Below are positions 1-7,041 of a stretch of 28,193 bases of DNA, in pieces. A program made the translations under genes and the position numbers. The notes under the pieces are model-generated. The model was not told the DNA's origin, made no database searches, and was given only the letters and a program-made list of their open reading frames with translations. How positions within the stretch are numbered: position 1 is the stretch's first letter; every line of letters starts with the position of its first letter. Location of the stretch: contig JAJPXE010000020.1 of NCBI GenBank assembly GCA_021205645.1, forward strand, positions 1 to 28,193. Reading direction: 5' to 3'. Source of the DNA: Candidatus Gastranaerophilales bacterium (GTDB lineage: Bacteria; Cyanobacteriota; Vampirovibrionia; Gastranaerophilales; Gastranaerophilaceae).

Positions 1-1125
1 CTTAAAGAGCTGTCCGTAATCTTCAATGCTTTTCGGGCTTATTATGCCTCATATAATAATAACATATTCAAGATAACCGAAACCCTTGATGAAGAAGAAC
101 AGGGGATTGCAATCATGTTTGATACACAGGTTATGAAAAAAATAAGAAATAAAGAGATTTCGCACACCAGATGCCTTAAAGAATATATATCCGCAAAACC
201 TTACAAAGATTCTGTTCAGCGTTTAGTTGTGCCGATTTATCATATGAATGAGCTTTTAGGTGTTGTAGTTCTTATCTCCCGCCAGAAACGGGAATTGAAC
301 GAGCAGCTTGATATTCTGGAAAATATTTCCTCTCAACTGGGGACGGCAATTGTTCATGCTAATTTGTACAAAAAAAATCTTGAAACGGTACAGGAATTGA
401 AAGAAACACTCAAAGAACTGAATGACACCCAGCTTCAATTGATAAATTCCGAAAAAATGGCATCATTGGGTCAGCTCATCGCAGGCGTGGCTCATGAGAT
501 TAATACCCCTGTTGCCGCTATAAAATCCAATAATGAAATATTCACAAAACTGATTAAAAAAATAACGGATGAAAATCTGCTCAAACTCCTGAACGAGATT
601 AATTCGACAGATAAAGAAGCAATTCAGCGTATAAATCAGATTGTAATCTCGTTAAAGAAATTTGTACGGCTTGATGAGGCAGAGCTGCAAGAGGCGGATA
701 TAAATAAAGAATTGGATTTAACACTGGATTTAATCAGGCATGAAACAAAGCATAGGATAACGATTGAGCGTATATACGGTGACATTCCCGCAATTAAGTG
801 TTATCCGAACATGCTCAATCAGGTATTTATGAACATTCTTGTTAATGCCTGTCAGGCGATAGAAGATAAAGGAACGATAACAATAACGACCTCATTTAAG
901 GAAAATTTGCTGCGAATATCTATAAAAGATACCGGCAAAGGTATAAGCGAGAAAGATAGAGCGAAGATATTTCTGGCAGGATATACAACAAAAGGTGCCG
1001 GTATCGGAACAGGATTGGGGCTGGCAATTTCGTCAAAAATAATAGCAAAGCACAATGGTAAAATTGAGCTGCTAAGTGAGCCTGATAGTGGCAGCGAGTT
1101 CATTATTACTATCCCGAGTGAGTAG
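1..1125 (+). CDS. Sensor histidine kinase, GAF-like + HisKA + HATPase_c (5' end outside window)
   Basis: The frame is open from base 1, so the gene begins upstream; 374 residues are visible and the Met at 115 is internal. The first ~120 residues look like the end of a GAF sensor domain (beta-rich VPIYHMNELLGVVVLIS, then a helix). A coiled-coil linker rich in L, E and Q follows. The HisKA H-box is at about 475-530 (GVAHEINTPVAAI; the His would be phosphorylated). The ATPase domain has an N-box (NILVNACQAI, about 836-865), a G1 box (DTGKGIS) and a G2 box (GIGTGLGLAIS, about 1000-1030). It therefore autophosphorylates from ATP and passes the phosphate to a response regulator. No receiver domain or regulator gene follows, so the partner is upstream or elsewhere. 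No membrane segment is visible in this part. The family is clear; the signal is unknown. Confidence 0.93.
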   Translation, partial: LKELSVIFNAFRAYYASYNNNIFKITETLDEEEQGIAIMFDTQVMKKIRNKEISHTRCLKEYISAKPYKDSVQRLVVPIYHMNELLGVVVLISRQKRELNEQLDILENISSQLGTAIVHANLYKKNLETVQELKETLKELNDTQLQLINSEKMASLGQLIAGVAHEINTPVAAIKSNNEIFTKLIKKITDENLLKLLNEINSTDKEAIQRINQIVISLKKFVRLDEAELQEADINKELDLTLDLIRHETKHRITIERIYGDIPAIKCYPNMLNQVFMNILVNACQAIEDKGTITITTSFKENLLRISIKDTGKGISEKDRAKIFLAGYTTKGAGIGTGLGLAISSKIIAKHNGKIELLSEPDSGSEFIITIPSE

Positions 1126-1430
1126 GAAAAATGTTAAACTATATCATGCAGAAAACAAGCTATAATTGGGTTTTAGACGTATTATTTAAACAAATATTAA
1201 GTTAGTCTAAAAAAATACTGACAGGATAGAGTCAAAACCTGAAAAATATGATACACTACTATTACTATAAAGTGTAAATTTTACCCTTGTAGGAAAAATA
1301 CGAAAAACTATATGAAAACAGTCTTAATAAAAGTACATAATCAACAAAAAAGAAGCAATTATTCAATAACTAAAGTTTTTATATAGAAGTAAGTGTAGAT
1401 TAAAAATATTGTATGTCGGAGGTTATCTAA
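1126..1430. other. Gene-free AT-rich stretch before the HEAT-repeat gene
   Basis: These 305 bases hold no convincing gene. An 8-base inverted repeat (TTTTAGAC at 1171-1178, GTCTAAAA at 1205-1212) has no T-run after it on either strand, so I do not call it a terminator. The last 15 bases carry a good Shine-Dalgarno sequence (GGAGG, 1418-1422) for the next gene. Its promoter must lie here, but I could not pick a pair of boxes with confidence. Confidence 0.6.
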
Positions 1431-2288
1431 ATGACAATATCTGTGATTGGTAAGAAAAAACAAGTAAAGAAAACATTTGAAGAATTATTGACAGACTTAA
1501 GAACGAGCAGTTCTGAGAAAGTCAGATATAATGCAGCCCGTATATTAGGTGAAATGGGTGATTCAAATGCGGTAGAGCCATTAATTGATGTTTTAAGAAA
1601 CGACAAGAACGGTTCTGTTCGCTTATACGCAGCAAGAGCATTAGGAGAATTAGGTGACTCAAGAGCAACAGAATTTCTGATAGAATCACTTCGTGAAGAC
1701 AGAAATGTTGATGTTAGAGTCCGTGCCGCTCGTGCATTAGGTCGTTTGGGCGGTAAGATTGTTGTTGAACCTCTTGTAGAAGCATTGAATGACGAAAATC
1801 CTCAGGTTTGCGTTACTGCAACAGATGCTTTGATAGAAATCGGCGATGTTGCTACGGATGCTCTTTTGGGCTCACTGGAACATGAAAAAGTCAATGTCAG
1901 ATGTGACGCTACCAGAGCTTTAGGTGAAATCGGAAATAAAAAAGCCGTTGATAAAATTATCAATATGCTTTACGACGAATGGGTTAACGTTAGAATTTAC
2001 GCCGTAACTTCTTTAGGCAAATTAAACGATATAAAAGCAGTTCCTGCATTGATAGAAGTTATGAAAAATCACAAAGAAAATGAACTCGTTAGAGCCGGTG
2101 CCGCTGCTGCTTTAGGTGTTCTTCGCGACCAGAGAGCTTTGCTTCCGTTGAGAGAATTAATAATGGAAGCTGAAGAATTAGGTGAATTAGAAGATACAGC
2201 ACTGAAATCTTTCAAAAAGATTATGGCTGCTAACTGGCAATCAATTCCTGGTGCTACAGCTCAGAAAAAACCTGTTAATGCTCAATAG
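1431..2288 (+). CDS. HEAT-repeat (PBS-lyase-like) protein
   Basis: A 285-residue soluble protein built almost entirely from about seven HEAT-like repeats of ~31 residues. Successive repeats start with VRYNAARILGEMGD, VRLYAARALGELGD, VRVRAARALGRLGG, VRCDATRALGEIGN, VRIYAVTSLGKLND and VRAGAAAALGVLRD, each followed by a second helix of the type AVEPLIDVL. This alpha-solenoid pattern is shared with phycobilisome lyases CpcE/NblB and with many unrelated scaffold proteins, so a lyase function should not be assumed: nothing else here suggests pigments. There is no signal peptide or membrane segment. The start is supported by GGAGG 8 nt upstream, and the gene ends just before a strong terminator, so it is probably a single-gene unit. 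A likely role is a protein-protein interaction scaffold; the partner is unknown. Confidence 0.85.
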   Translation: MTISVIGKKKQVKKTFEELLTDLRTSSSEKVRYNAARILGEMGDSNAVEPLIDVLRNDKNGSVRLYAARALGELGDSRATEFLIESLREDRNVDVRVRAARALGRLGGKIVVEPLVEALNDENPQVCVTATDALIEIGDVATDALLGSLEHEKVNVRCDATRALGEIGNKKAVDKIINMLYDEWVNVRIYAVTSLGKLNDIKAVPALIEVMKNHKENELVRAGAAAALGVLRDQRALLPLRELIMEAEELGELEDTALKSFKKIMAANWQSIPGATAQKKPVNAQ

Positions 2289-2331
2289 TTAACAAAATCT
2301 AACAAAAACTTACCAATCAAATCAAAAAAAG

Positions 2332-2356
2332 CGGAGATGATTTATCTCCGTTTTTT
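2332..2356 (+). terminator. Rho-independent terminator of the HEAT-repeat gene
   Basis: CGGAGAT (2332-2338) pairs with ATCTCCG (2344-2350) around a 5-nt loop, followed by six T. It lies 43 bp after the stop codon. Confidence 0.9.
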
Positions 2357-2505
2357 ATTGTTTTCCACTCGTTTTTATGCTGCTGTCTTTCTTATGCGCA
2401 CTGCCTGCTTTGAACTTATTTTCTATATGTACTGAGTTTTGAATAACCCGTAATTTCTGAAATAACATACTGTTCTTTAAGACATCATTAACTTATTAAG
2501 TTTGC

Positions 2506-2541
2506 GATTTTGCTGAAAAATTTCAATTTTTCAGCAAAATC
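2506..2541. repeat. Perfect 16-bp inverted repeat upstream of the NfnA-like gene
   Basis: GATTTTGCTGAAAAAT (2506-2521) and its exact reverse complement (2526-2541) are separated by TTCA. Neither strand has a T-run after it, so a standard terminator is unlikely. It ends 3 bp before the proposed -35 box of the next gene, which suggests an operator or activator site, or an extruded hairpin. Confidence 0.75.
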
Positions 2542-2544
2542 ATA

Positions 2545-2573
2545 TTAAAAAAAATGCTAATTTATGGTAAAAT
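2545..2573 (+). promoter_or_regulatory. Probable promoter of the NfnA-like gene
   Basis: TTAAAA (2545-2550), a 17-bp spacer and TAAAAT (2568-2573) preceded by TGG, giving an extended -10 box. The expected start of transcription is near 2580. An in-frame ATG at 2564 lies inside this promoter, which argues that translation begins at 2603. Confidence 0.5.
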
Positions 2574-2602
2574 TAAATAAAGAGGAAAACGAGGGTATAA
2601 AA

Positions 2603-3445
2603 ATGGGTTATAAAATATTGTCAAAGCAAGAGTTGTGTCCTAATCAATATGAGATAAAAATAGATGCGCCGTATGTTGTTCGGAATGCGAAAGCGGGTCA
2701 GTTTATAATATTCAGGGCGGAAGAAAACGGAGAGAGGGTACCGTTAACCATTGCTGATGTTGATAGGGAAAAAAATGAATTAACACTTGTGTTTATGGCA
2801 GTAGGTTATTCAACGAAAAAACTTGCCGAACTGAATATAGGCGATGAACTTGTGGATATAGTCGGACCGTTAGGCAAGCCGACCCATATAGAGAATTATG
2901 GAACAGCGGTTTGTATTGCCGGCGGATACGGAGCAGCACCATGCTATCTTATAGCAAAAGCTTTAAAAGATGCCGGCAACAAGGTTTATATGATTATGGG
3001 AGCAAGGACAAAAGATCTGATTTTCTGGCAGGATAAGATGAAAAATGCGTGCACAGAATTGTATATAACAACAGATGACGGTTCTCTCGGAATAAAAGGT
3101 TTCGGAACGACTGTGATGAAAGAGATTATGGATAGAGAAAAGGTTGACTATGCAATAGCAGTAGGTCCGATGCCGATGATGAGAGCTGTAGCCGAATTAA
3201 CACGCAGCAAAGGTATCAAAACGGAGGCATCAATGAACCCGATTATGGTAGACGGCACAGGCATGTGCGGAGCATGCCGGCTTACAGTCGGCGGTGAAAC
3301 AAAGTTTGCCTGTGTTGACGGACCGGATTTTGATGCTCATCAGATTGATTTTGATGAAGTTATTAATAGAACAAGGATATATAAAGATGAGGAACGCAAA
3401 CGTTCCGAAAACTGCAACTTGCTTAGTAAACATCCTGTAGCTTAA
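2603..3445 (+). CDS. NfnA-like ferredoxin:NADP+ oxidoreductase subunit (FAD/NAD-binding, [2Fe-2S])
   Basis: A 280-residue protein of the NfnA/SudB/PyrK-like family. The N-terminal FAD barrel has AGQFIIFRAEENGERVPLTIAD. The middle NAD(P)H-binding part has CIAGGYGAAPCYLIAKAL. The C-terminal cluster site has four cysteines in GTGMCGACRLTVGG and TKFACVDGPDFD. In known enzymes NfnA works with NfnB (a GltD-like flavoprotein) to bifurcate electrons between NADPH and ferredoxin plus NADH, and is normally followed directly by that partner. Here the next gene is a 67-residue unknown, so the partner is missing or distant. I place the start at 2603, not at the in-frame ATG at 2564, because GAGGG (2591-2595) sits 7 nt before it, family members begin at this point, and 2564 falls within the promoter. 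The C-terminus carries a short Lys/Arg/Ser-rich tail. Confidence 0.88.
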   Translation: MGYKILSKQELCPNQYEIKIDAPYVVRNAKAGQFIIFRAEENGERVPLTIADVDREKNELTLVFMAVGYSTKKLAELNIGDELVDIVGPLGKPTHIENYGTAVCIAGGYGAAPCYLIAKALKDAGNKVYMIMGARTKDLIFWQDKMKNACTELYITTDDGSLGIKGFGTTVMKEIMDREKVDYAIAVGPMPMMRAVAELTRSKGIKTEASMNPIMVDGTGMCGACRLTVGGETKFACVDGPDFDAHQIDFDEVINRTRIYKDEERKRSENCNLLSKHPVA

Positions 3446-3558
3446 TAATAATGAAAAATTTTACTATCAGAATGTAAAAATATAAAAGTAATGCGAGTAT
3501 TTTGTATAATATAAATAAAAATCAGTAAAATTAATAAATTAATATTGGAGTCAAAAAA

Positions 3559-3762
3559 ATGTTTCAAGTATATACGCAAGAAGGAAATAAAGAATTAACA
3601 AAATCGATTGTAGGGGAATTCAGTGACTATGATAAGGCAATGGATTGTGCAGAGAAATCAATCAAAGGCAAACCGAATTTAAAATATATTGTTGAAGAAA
3701 CCAACGGTTGTTTTAACAGTTACGGTGATTTAGTATCGGAAGTTATTGCAGAAAGCTGCTAA
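3559..3762 (+). CDS. Small protein of unknown function, 67 aa
   Basis: I do not recognise this family. The protein is soluble-looking, mixed alpha/beta and acidic, with three Cys: one in MDCAEK, one in NGCF and one at the very C-terminus (AESC). A good Shine-Dalgarno sequence (GGAG, 3547-3550) lies 8 nt before ATG, and a TATAAT box (3505-3510) lies ~50 bp upstream without a clear -35. It therefore looks like an expressed gene with its own promoter. It follows the NfnA-like gene by 113 bp. The spaced cysteines could bind metal or form a disulfide, but nothing proves it. Confidence 0.65.
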   Translation: MFQVYTQEGNKELTKSIVGEFSDYDKAMDCAEKSIKGKPNLKYIVEETNGCFNSYGDLVSEVIAESC

Positions 3763-3894
3763 TGAGAAAATGAGCAAGTCTCTCAAGACTTGTCAACAAA
3801 ATCAAAGTTTACAGAATTTAAACCCCGTGCGAACTGTAAGAAAAATGATATATAAAAACAAATTTTAAAAAAAATTAGCAAATATTTTTAGCTT

Positions 3895-4030
3895 GTAAAT
3901 TCTATCTTGGATACTTGTGACTCAATGGTTAGTTTAGTTGAGAAAGCCCTGTGATATAACCGTAACAAAATTAGAAATAATAGCCGATAATTTAGGTGTA
4001 AAAGTGAAAGGTTTGTTTGATTTTGAATAA
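3895..4030 (+). pseudogene. Remnant of an XRE-family helix-turn-helix regulator
   Basis: The 3' part (3953-4030) reads DITVTKLEIIADNLGVKVKG then LFDFE and a stop. This is the classic end of an XRE/Cro-type HTH domain, whose family pattern is 'ISxIExGxxDITVxTLxKIAxALGV'. The matching recognition helix lies just upstream in another frame (3925-3951, MVSLVEKAL then stop). A +1/-1 frameshift near 3950 and the loss of everything before about 3895 make this a broken gene. No start codon or Shine-Dalgarno sequence serves the second frame. Confidence 0.6.
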
Positions 4031-4042
4031 TTATAAAACATA

Positions 4043-4084
4043 AAAAGCGGGGTTAGTGTTCTTTATATAAGAGCACTAACCCCG
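4043..4084 (-). terminator. Rho-independent terminator of hppA
   Basis: CGGGGTTAGTG (4048-4058) pairs with CACTAACCCCG (4074-4084), and pairing continues inward to about 16 bp with a 5-nt loop. On the minus strand the stem is followed by five T (4047-4043). It lies 18 bp past the hppA stop. Confidence 0.9.
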
Positions 4085-4102
4085 TTAATGTATTGTATTT
4101 TA

Positions 4103-6526
4103 TTATTCATTGTCCTGCGGAATACGCATAGCATAGAATGAGCGGATTACGAACACCAGTGCTACAAACAGGAATACAAATCCTGCTGTTTTAGCATATT
4201 CTCTGAAAGCAGGTGAGATAGCAATCTCCATAGCCAGCAGTCCGAACAGAGTAGTAAACTTAATAATCGGGTTCATTGCAACGGAAGAAGTGTCTTTGAA
4301 CGGGTCGCCGACAGTATCACCGACAACGGTTGCTTCGTGCAGAGATGTTCCTTTTTCAGCCATATCGACTTCAACGATTTTCTTGGCGTTATCCCAGCAG
4401 CCGCCGGCATTAGCCATGAACACTGCCTGAAACAGTCCGAATACGGCAATTGCTATCAGGTAGCTTACGAAGAATGATACAGGTGCCGCATCATCACCTG
4501 CCGGTGCTGACAGGCATGCCAGAGCCAGTGCAAATGTGAATAATGCAACAAAAATATTAACCATACCTTTTTGGGCATATTGAGTACAAATTTTCACAAC
4601 TTCTTTTGAGTTGGAAAGATTAGCTGATTTATCGTCCTCAGCTCCCAGTTTAATATGATGTTTGATAAACTCAACTGCCCTGTATGCTCCGGTAGTCACA
4701 GCCTGCATAGATGCACCTGAGAACCAGTAGATAACCGCACCGCCGGCAATAAATCCGAGCAATGTATAAGGATTTAGCAGGTTCAAAATCAATTCAGGCT
4801 TTATACCCAGAACATTCTGGATAACAAGTATAAGCGAGAATATCATAGTTGTAGCACCGACAACGGCTGTTCCGATAAGTACAGGTTTAGATGTTGCTTT
4901 AAAAGTATTTCCCGCACCGTCGTTTTCTTCCAGATATCTTTTAGCATTTTCAAAATCAGGAGTAAACGAGTAGTTTTCTTCGATTTGTTTAGCAATATCC
5001 GGAATTTCTTCAATAAGTGACAATTCATATACTGATTGAGCATTATCGGTAACAGGACCATAGCTGTCGACGGCGATTGTAACGGGACCCATGCCCAGAA
5101 AGCCGAAAGCAACGAGTCCGAAAGCAAACACAGACGGATAAATCATCACAGCATCCGGGATATAAGTGCTTGCGAAATATGCAAGTCCCATAAGAAGAAC
5201 GATAATACCACCAATCCAGAAACCGGAGAAGTTACCGGATACGATACCGGAAAGTATGGTAAGCGATGAGCCGCCTTCTTTAGAGGCGATAACAACTTCT
5301 TTTGTATGTTTAGCTTTAGGTGATGTAAACAATTTTGTAGCTTCAGGAATAAGAGCAGCTCCGAGAGTACCGCAGGAGATAATGACAGACAATATCAGCC
5401 AGAGGTTATTTTCGAGATTACCCAGCAATGTTTTACTGACTCCGAAAGTCATAATGATAGAGAATATTGAAGTAAGCCAAACCAGGTTAGAGAGGGGCGT
5501 TTCAAAATCGAATTTCGCAGTTTCAGCCGCATAGATTTTAGTAACCCCGCTGTTAACCCAATAAGCGATAACTGAGGTAATAATCATCAGAAATCTCATA
5601 GTAAAAATCCATGTTAATAATTGAACCTGATGTTCTGCTCCTGTGACGGCGAGAAGAATAAAGCTGACGAGAGCTACGCCGGTGACACCGTAGGTTTCAA
5701 ATCCATCGGCAGTCGGTCCAATTGAGTCGCCTGCGTTATCGCCGGTACAATCGGCAATAACTCCGGGGTTTCTCGGATCATCTTCTTTGATACCGAACTG
5801 AATTTTCATCAGATCGGAGCCTATATCGGCGATTTTAGTAAAGATACCGCCAGCCACGCGCAAAGCGGAGGCACCTAAGCTTTCACCGATAGCAAACCCG
5901 ATAAAGCAGGCACCTGCGATATTTCCCGGAACGAACAGCAGAATAATAAGCATCATAATCAATTCAACCGAAACCAGTAATACTCCGATACTCATGCCGG
6001 CATTAAGCGGTATGTTGAGTATATTCAGCGGTTTACCTTTAAGTGCGGTAAAGGCAGTTCTTGAATTAGCAAGGGTATTCATTCTTATTCCGAACCATGC
6101 GACTGAATAAGAGCCGAGAATTCCGATTACAGACCACCCTAATATAATCAGAACATTGGCAGCAGACATTTTTTCGAGAAATCCGAAATAGAATGCGATA
6201 CACAGTCCGATAAGTATTTCGAGTGCGAGTAAGAATTTACCTTGTTGTACAAGATATGTTTTACATGTTTCAAAGATAGTATTACCAACATTAGCCATAG
6301 CATTGTGGACGCTGATATGTTTTACCTTAAGAAATTCGGCAAAGCCGAAAATAACACCGACGGCAGACACCAGTATACCAATGATTAAAAGGTTATAGCT
6401 GTCGATATTAACGGATTTGATATCGGGTACGACCAAATCAGCCTCACTTGCAAGGGTTGGTACAGAAGTCATAAGAAATGCCATTAAGGATAGCATAATC
6501 TTAGACAAAGAAGATTTTTTCTTCAT
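4103..6526 (-). CDS. hppA: Membrane-bound ion-pumping pyrophosphatase
   Basis: An 807-residue multi-helix membrane protein that hydrolyses pyrophosphate and pumps H+ (or Na+) outward. The start at 6526 (MKKKSSL) is chosen over an in-frame ATG at 6586 because AGGAGGGAAGCT precedes it directly and the promoter lies between the two. The first ~27 residues resemble a signal peptide (MLSLMAFLMTSVPTLASEA), giving an extra N-terminal helix. Substrate motifs: DDPRNPGVIAD near residue 250, GDNAGDSIGPTADGFETYG just after, and GGCWDNAKK plus VVGDTVGDPFKDTS near the C-terminus. Lys in GNTFKA (about residue 539) is where K+-independent enzymes carry Lys and K+-dependent ones Ala. GDSIGPTADGFETYG differs from the common GDVAGMGADLFESY, so this may be a divergent subfamily and the pumped ion is uncertain. 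Confidence 0.95.
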   Translation of the reverse strand: MKKKSSLSKIMLSLMAFLMTSVPTLASEADLVVPDIKSVNIDSYNLLIIGILVSAVGVIFGFAEFLKVKHISVHNAMANVGNTIFETCKTYLVQQGKFLLALEILIGLCIAFYFGFLEKMSAANVLIILGWSVIGILGSYSVAWFGIRMNTLANSRTAFTALKGKPLNILNIPLNAGMSIGVLLVSVELIMMLIILLFVPGNIAGACFIGFAIGESLGASALRVAGGIFTKIADIGSDLMKIQFGIKEDDPRNPGVIADCTGDNAGDSIGPTADGFETYGVTGVALVSFILLAVTGAEHQVQLLTWIFTMRFLMIITSVIAYWVNSGVTKIYAAETAKFDFETPLSNLVWLTSIFSIIMTFGVSKTLLGNLENNLWLILSVIISCGTLGAALIPEATKLFTSPKAKHTKEVVIASKEGGSSLTILSGIVSGNFSGFWIGGIIVLLMGLAYFASTYIPDAVMIYPSVFAFGLVAFGFLGMGPVTIAVDSYGPVTDNAQSVYELSLIEEIPDIAKQIEENYSFTPDFENAKRYLEENDGAGNTFKATSKPVLIGTAVVGATTMIFSLILVIQNVLGIKPELILNLLNPYTLLGFIAGGAVIYWFSGASMQAVTTGAYRAVEFIKHHIKLGAEDDKSANLSNSKEVVKICTQYAQKGMVNIFVALFTFALALACLSAPAGDDAAPVSFFVSYLIAIAVFGLFQAVFMANAGGCWDNAKKIVEVDMAEKGTSLHEATVVGDTVGDPFKDTSSVAMNPIIKFTTLFGLLAMEIAISPAFREYAKTAGFVFLFVALVFVIRSFYAMRIPQDNE

Positions 6527-6557
6527 AGCTTCCCTCCTACAATATAGATACAACCTG

Positions 6558-6586
6558 ATTATATAAAATATGTAACAATAAATCAA
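6558..6586 (-). promoter_or_regulatory. Promoter of hppA
   Basis: Read on the minus strand: TTGATT (6586-6581), a 17-bp spacer, then consensus TATAAT (6563-6558). The expected transcript start is near 6551, leaving a ~25-nt leader that contains AGGAGG. It is back-to-back with the tRNA promoter at 6618. Confidence 0.65.
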
Positions 6587-6617
6587 CTATTTAACATAAT
6601 AATAAATGAATTTTTTC

Positions 6618-6646
6618 TTGACCGCAGGTAATGTTTAATATAGAAT
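6618..6646 (+). promoter_or_regulatory. Promoter of the tRNA-Pro unit
   Basis: TTGACC (6618-6623), exactly 17 bp, then TAGAAT (6641-6646); each box is one base off consensus. The expected start near 6653 would give a transcript through the broken tRNA copy and the intact tRNA to the terminator at 6957-6988. Confidence 0.65.
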
Positions 6647-6699
6647 AGTTATGCTGTTCAGGCGTTGCAATGTTTATGGATATTGTAAGCGTTTTTGAG

Positions 6700-6746
6700 A
6701 TATTGAAAACTAAATAATTGGATTAGCACAATCATCGGGATGTGGC
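6700..6746 (+). repeat. 47-bp direct repeat, copy 1 (tRNA leader plus tRNA 5' end)
   Basis: It matches 6837-6883 base for base. The repeat includes 36 bp of leader and the first 11 nt of tRNA-Pro (acceptor 5' strand and beyond). Confidence 0.9.
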
Positions 6747-6830
6747 AAGGACTCCGACAAATTTTGATTAAGTATCAAAATTTGGTGGAGGGGAGTTGGT
6801 AGCGCCGCTGCCAAGCAAGCCCCCGATGAG
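6736..6830 (+). pseudogene. Disrupted tRNA-Pro gene copy
   Basis: It begins with the 11 nt that start the intact tRNA-Pro (CGGGATGTGGC, 6736-6746). Foreign-looking sequence follows, then the D-loop core TTGGTAGCGC returns (6796-6805; also 6889-6898 in the real gene), and the rest is unrecognisable. The inserted part contains a perfect 10-bp inverted repeat (CAAATTTTGA 6758-6767, TCAAAATTTG 6775-6784) that extends to CTCC/GGAG outside a 2x2 mismatch. CCCGATGA (6822-6829) can pair with TCATCGGG (6732-6739). It looks like a duplicated tRNA gene with a small hairpin insertion in the D arm. No anticodon or T arm survives. Confidence 0.6.
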
Positions 6831-6836
6831 GTAAAA

Positions 6837-6883
6837 ATATTGAAAACTAAATAATTGGATTAGCACAATCATCGGGATGTGGC
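6837..6883 (+). repeat. 47-bp direct repeat, copy 2
   Basis: Second copy of the element at 6700-6746, 137 bp further on; its last 11 bases are the 5' end of the functional tRNA-Pro gene. Confidence 0.9.
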
Positions 6884-6949
6884 GCAGCTTGGTAGCGCAC
6901 CTCGCTTGGGACGAGGGGGTCGCACGTTCGAATCGTGTCATCCCGACCA
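6873..6949 (+). tRNA. tRNA-Pro (anticodon UGG)
   Basis: A full cloverleaf of 77 nt including encoded CCA. Acceptor CGGGATG (6873-6879) pairs with CATCCCG (6939-6945), with discriminator A at 6946. The D arm contains AGCTTGGTAGCGC. The anticodon stem is CCTCG/CGAGG, with loop CTTGGGA and anticodon TGG at 6907-6909. The T loop is TTCGAAT. It reads CCA and by wobble other Pro codons. A strong promoter and a terminator bracket it. Confidence 0.97.
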
Positions 6950-6956
6950 TAATAAA

Positions 6957-6988
6957 GCGGGTTTCAGAAATTTCTGAAACCCGCTTTT
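6957..6988 (+). terminator. Terminator of the tRNA-Pro unit, possibly bidirectional
   Basis: GCGGGTTTCAGAAA (6957-6970) is followed at once by its exact reverse complement (6971-6984) and TTTT. It is 7 bp after the tRNA. On the other strand the stem is followed by TTTATTAT, so it could also stop fusA transcripts, which end at 7042. Confidence 0.9.
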
Positions 6989-7041
6989 ATTTCCGCCTAT
7001 ATTTTCGTTATATGGTACTGAAAAAGACTTGAAAACCGAAA

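Noticed and set aside
1171..1212. Terminator of the histidine kinase
   Set aside because: The 8-bp inverted repeat has a 26-nt loop and no T-run.
2564..2602. Upstream ATG for the NfnA-like gene
   Set aside because: It lies in the proposed -10 region; the ATG at 2603 has a proper ribosome site and matches family N-termini.
6527..6586. Upstream start for hppA adding 20 residues
   Set aside because: The added stretch overlaps the promoter and includes the Shine-Dalgarno sequence of the ATG at 6526.
6700..6949. Integration (att) site of a mobile element at tRNA-Pro
   Set aside because: Elements usually duplicate the 3' end of tRNA genes. Here the 5' end is duplicated, and no integrase is nearby.
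6768..6950. 60-residue minus-strand frame reading MVGMTRFERATPSSQ
   Set aside because: It is antisense to tRNA-Pro; this peptide is a well-known artefact of tRNA genes.
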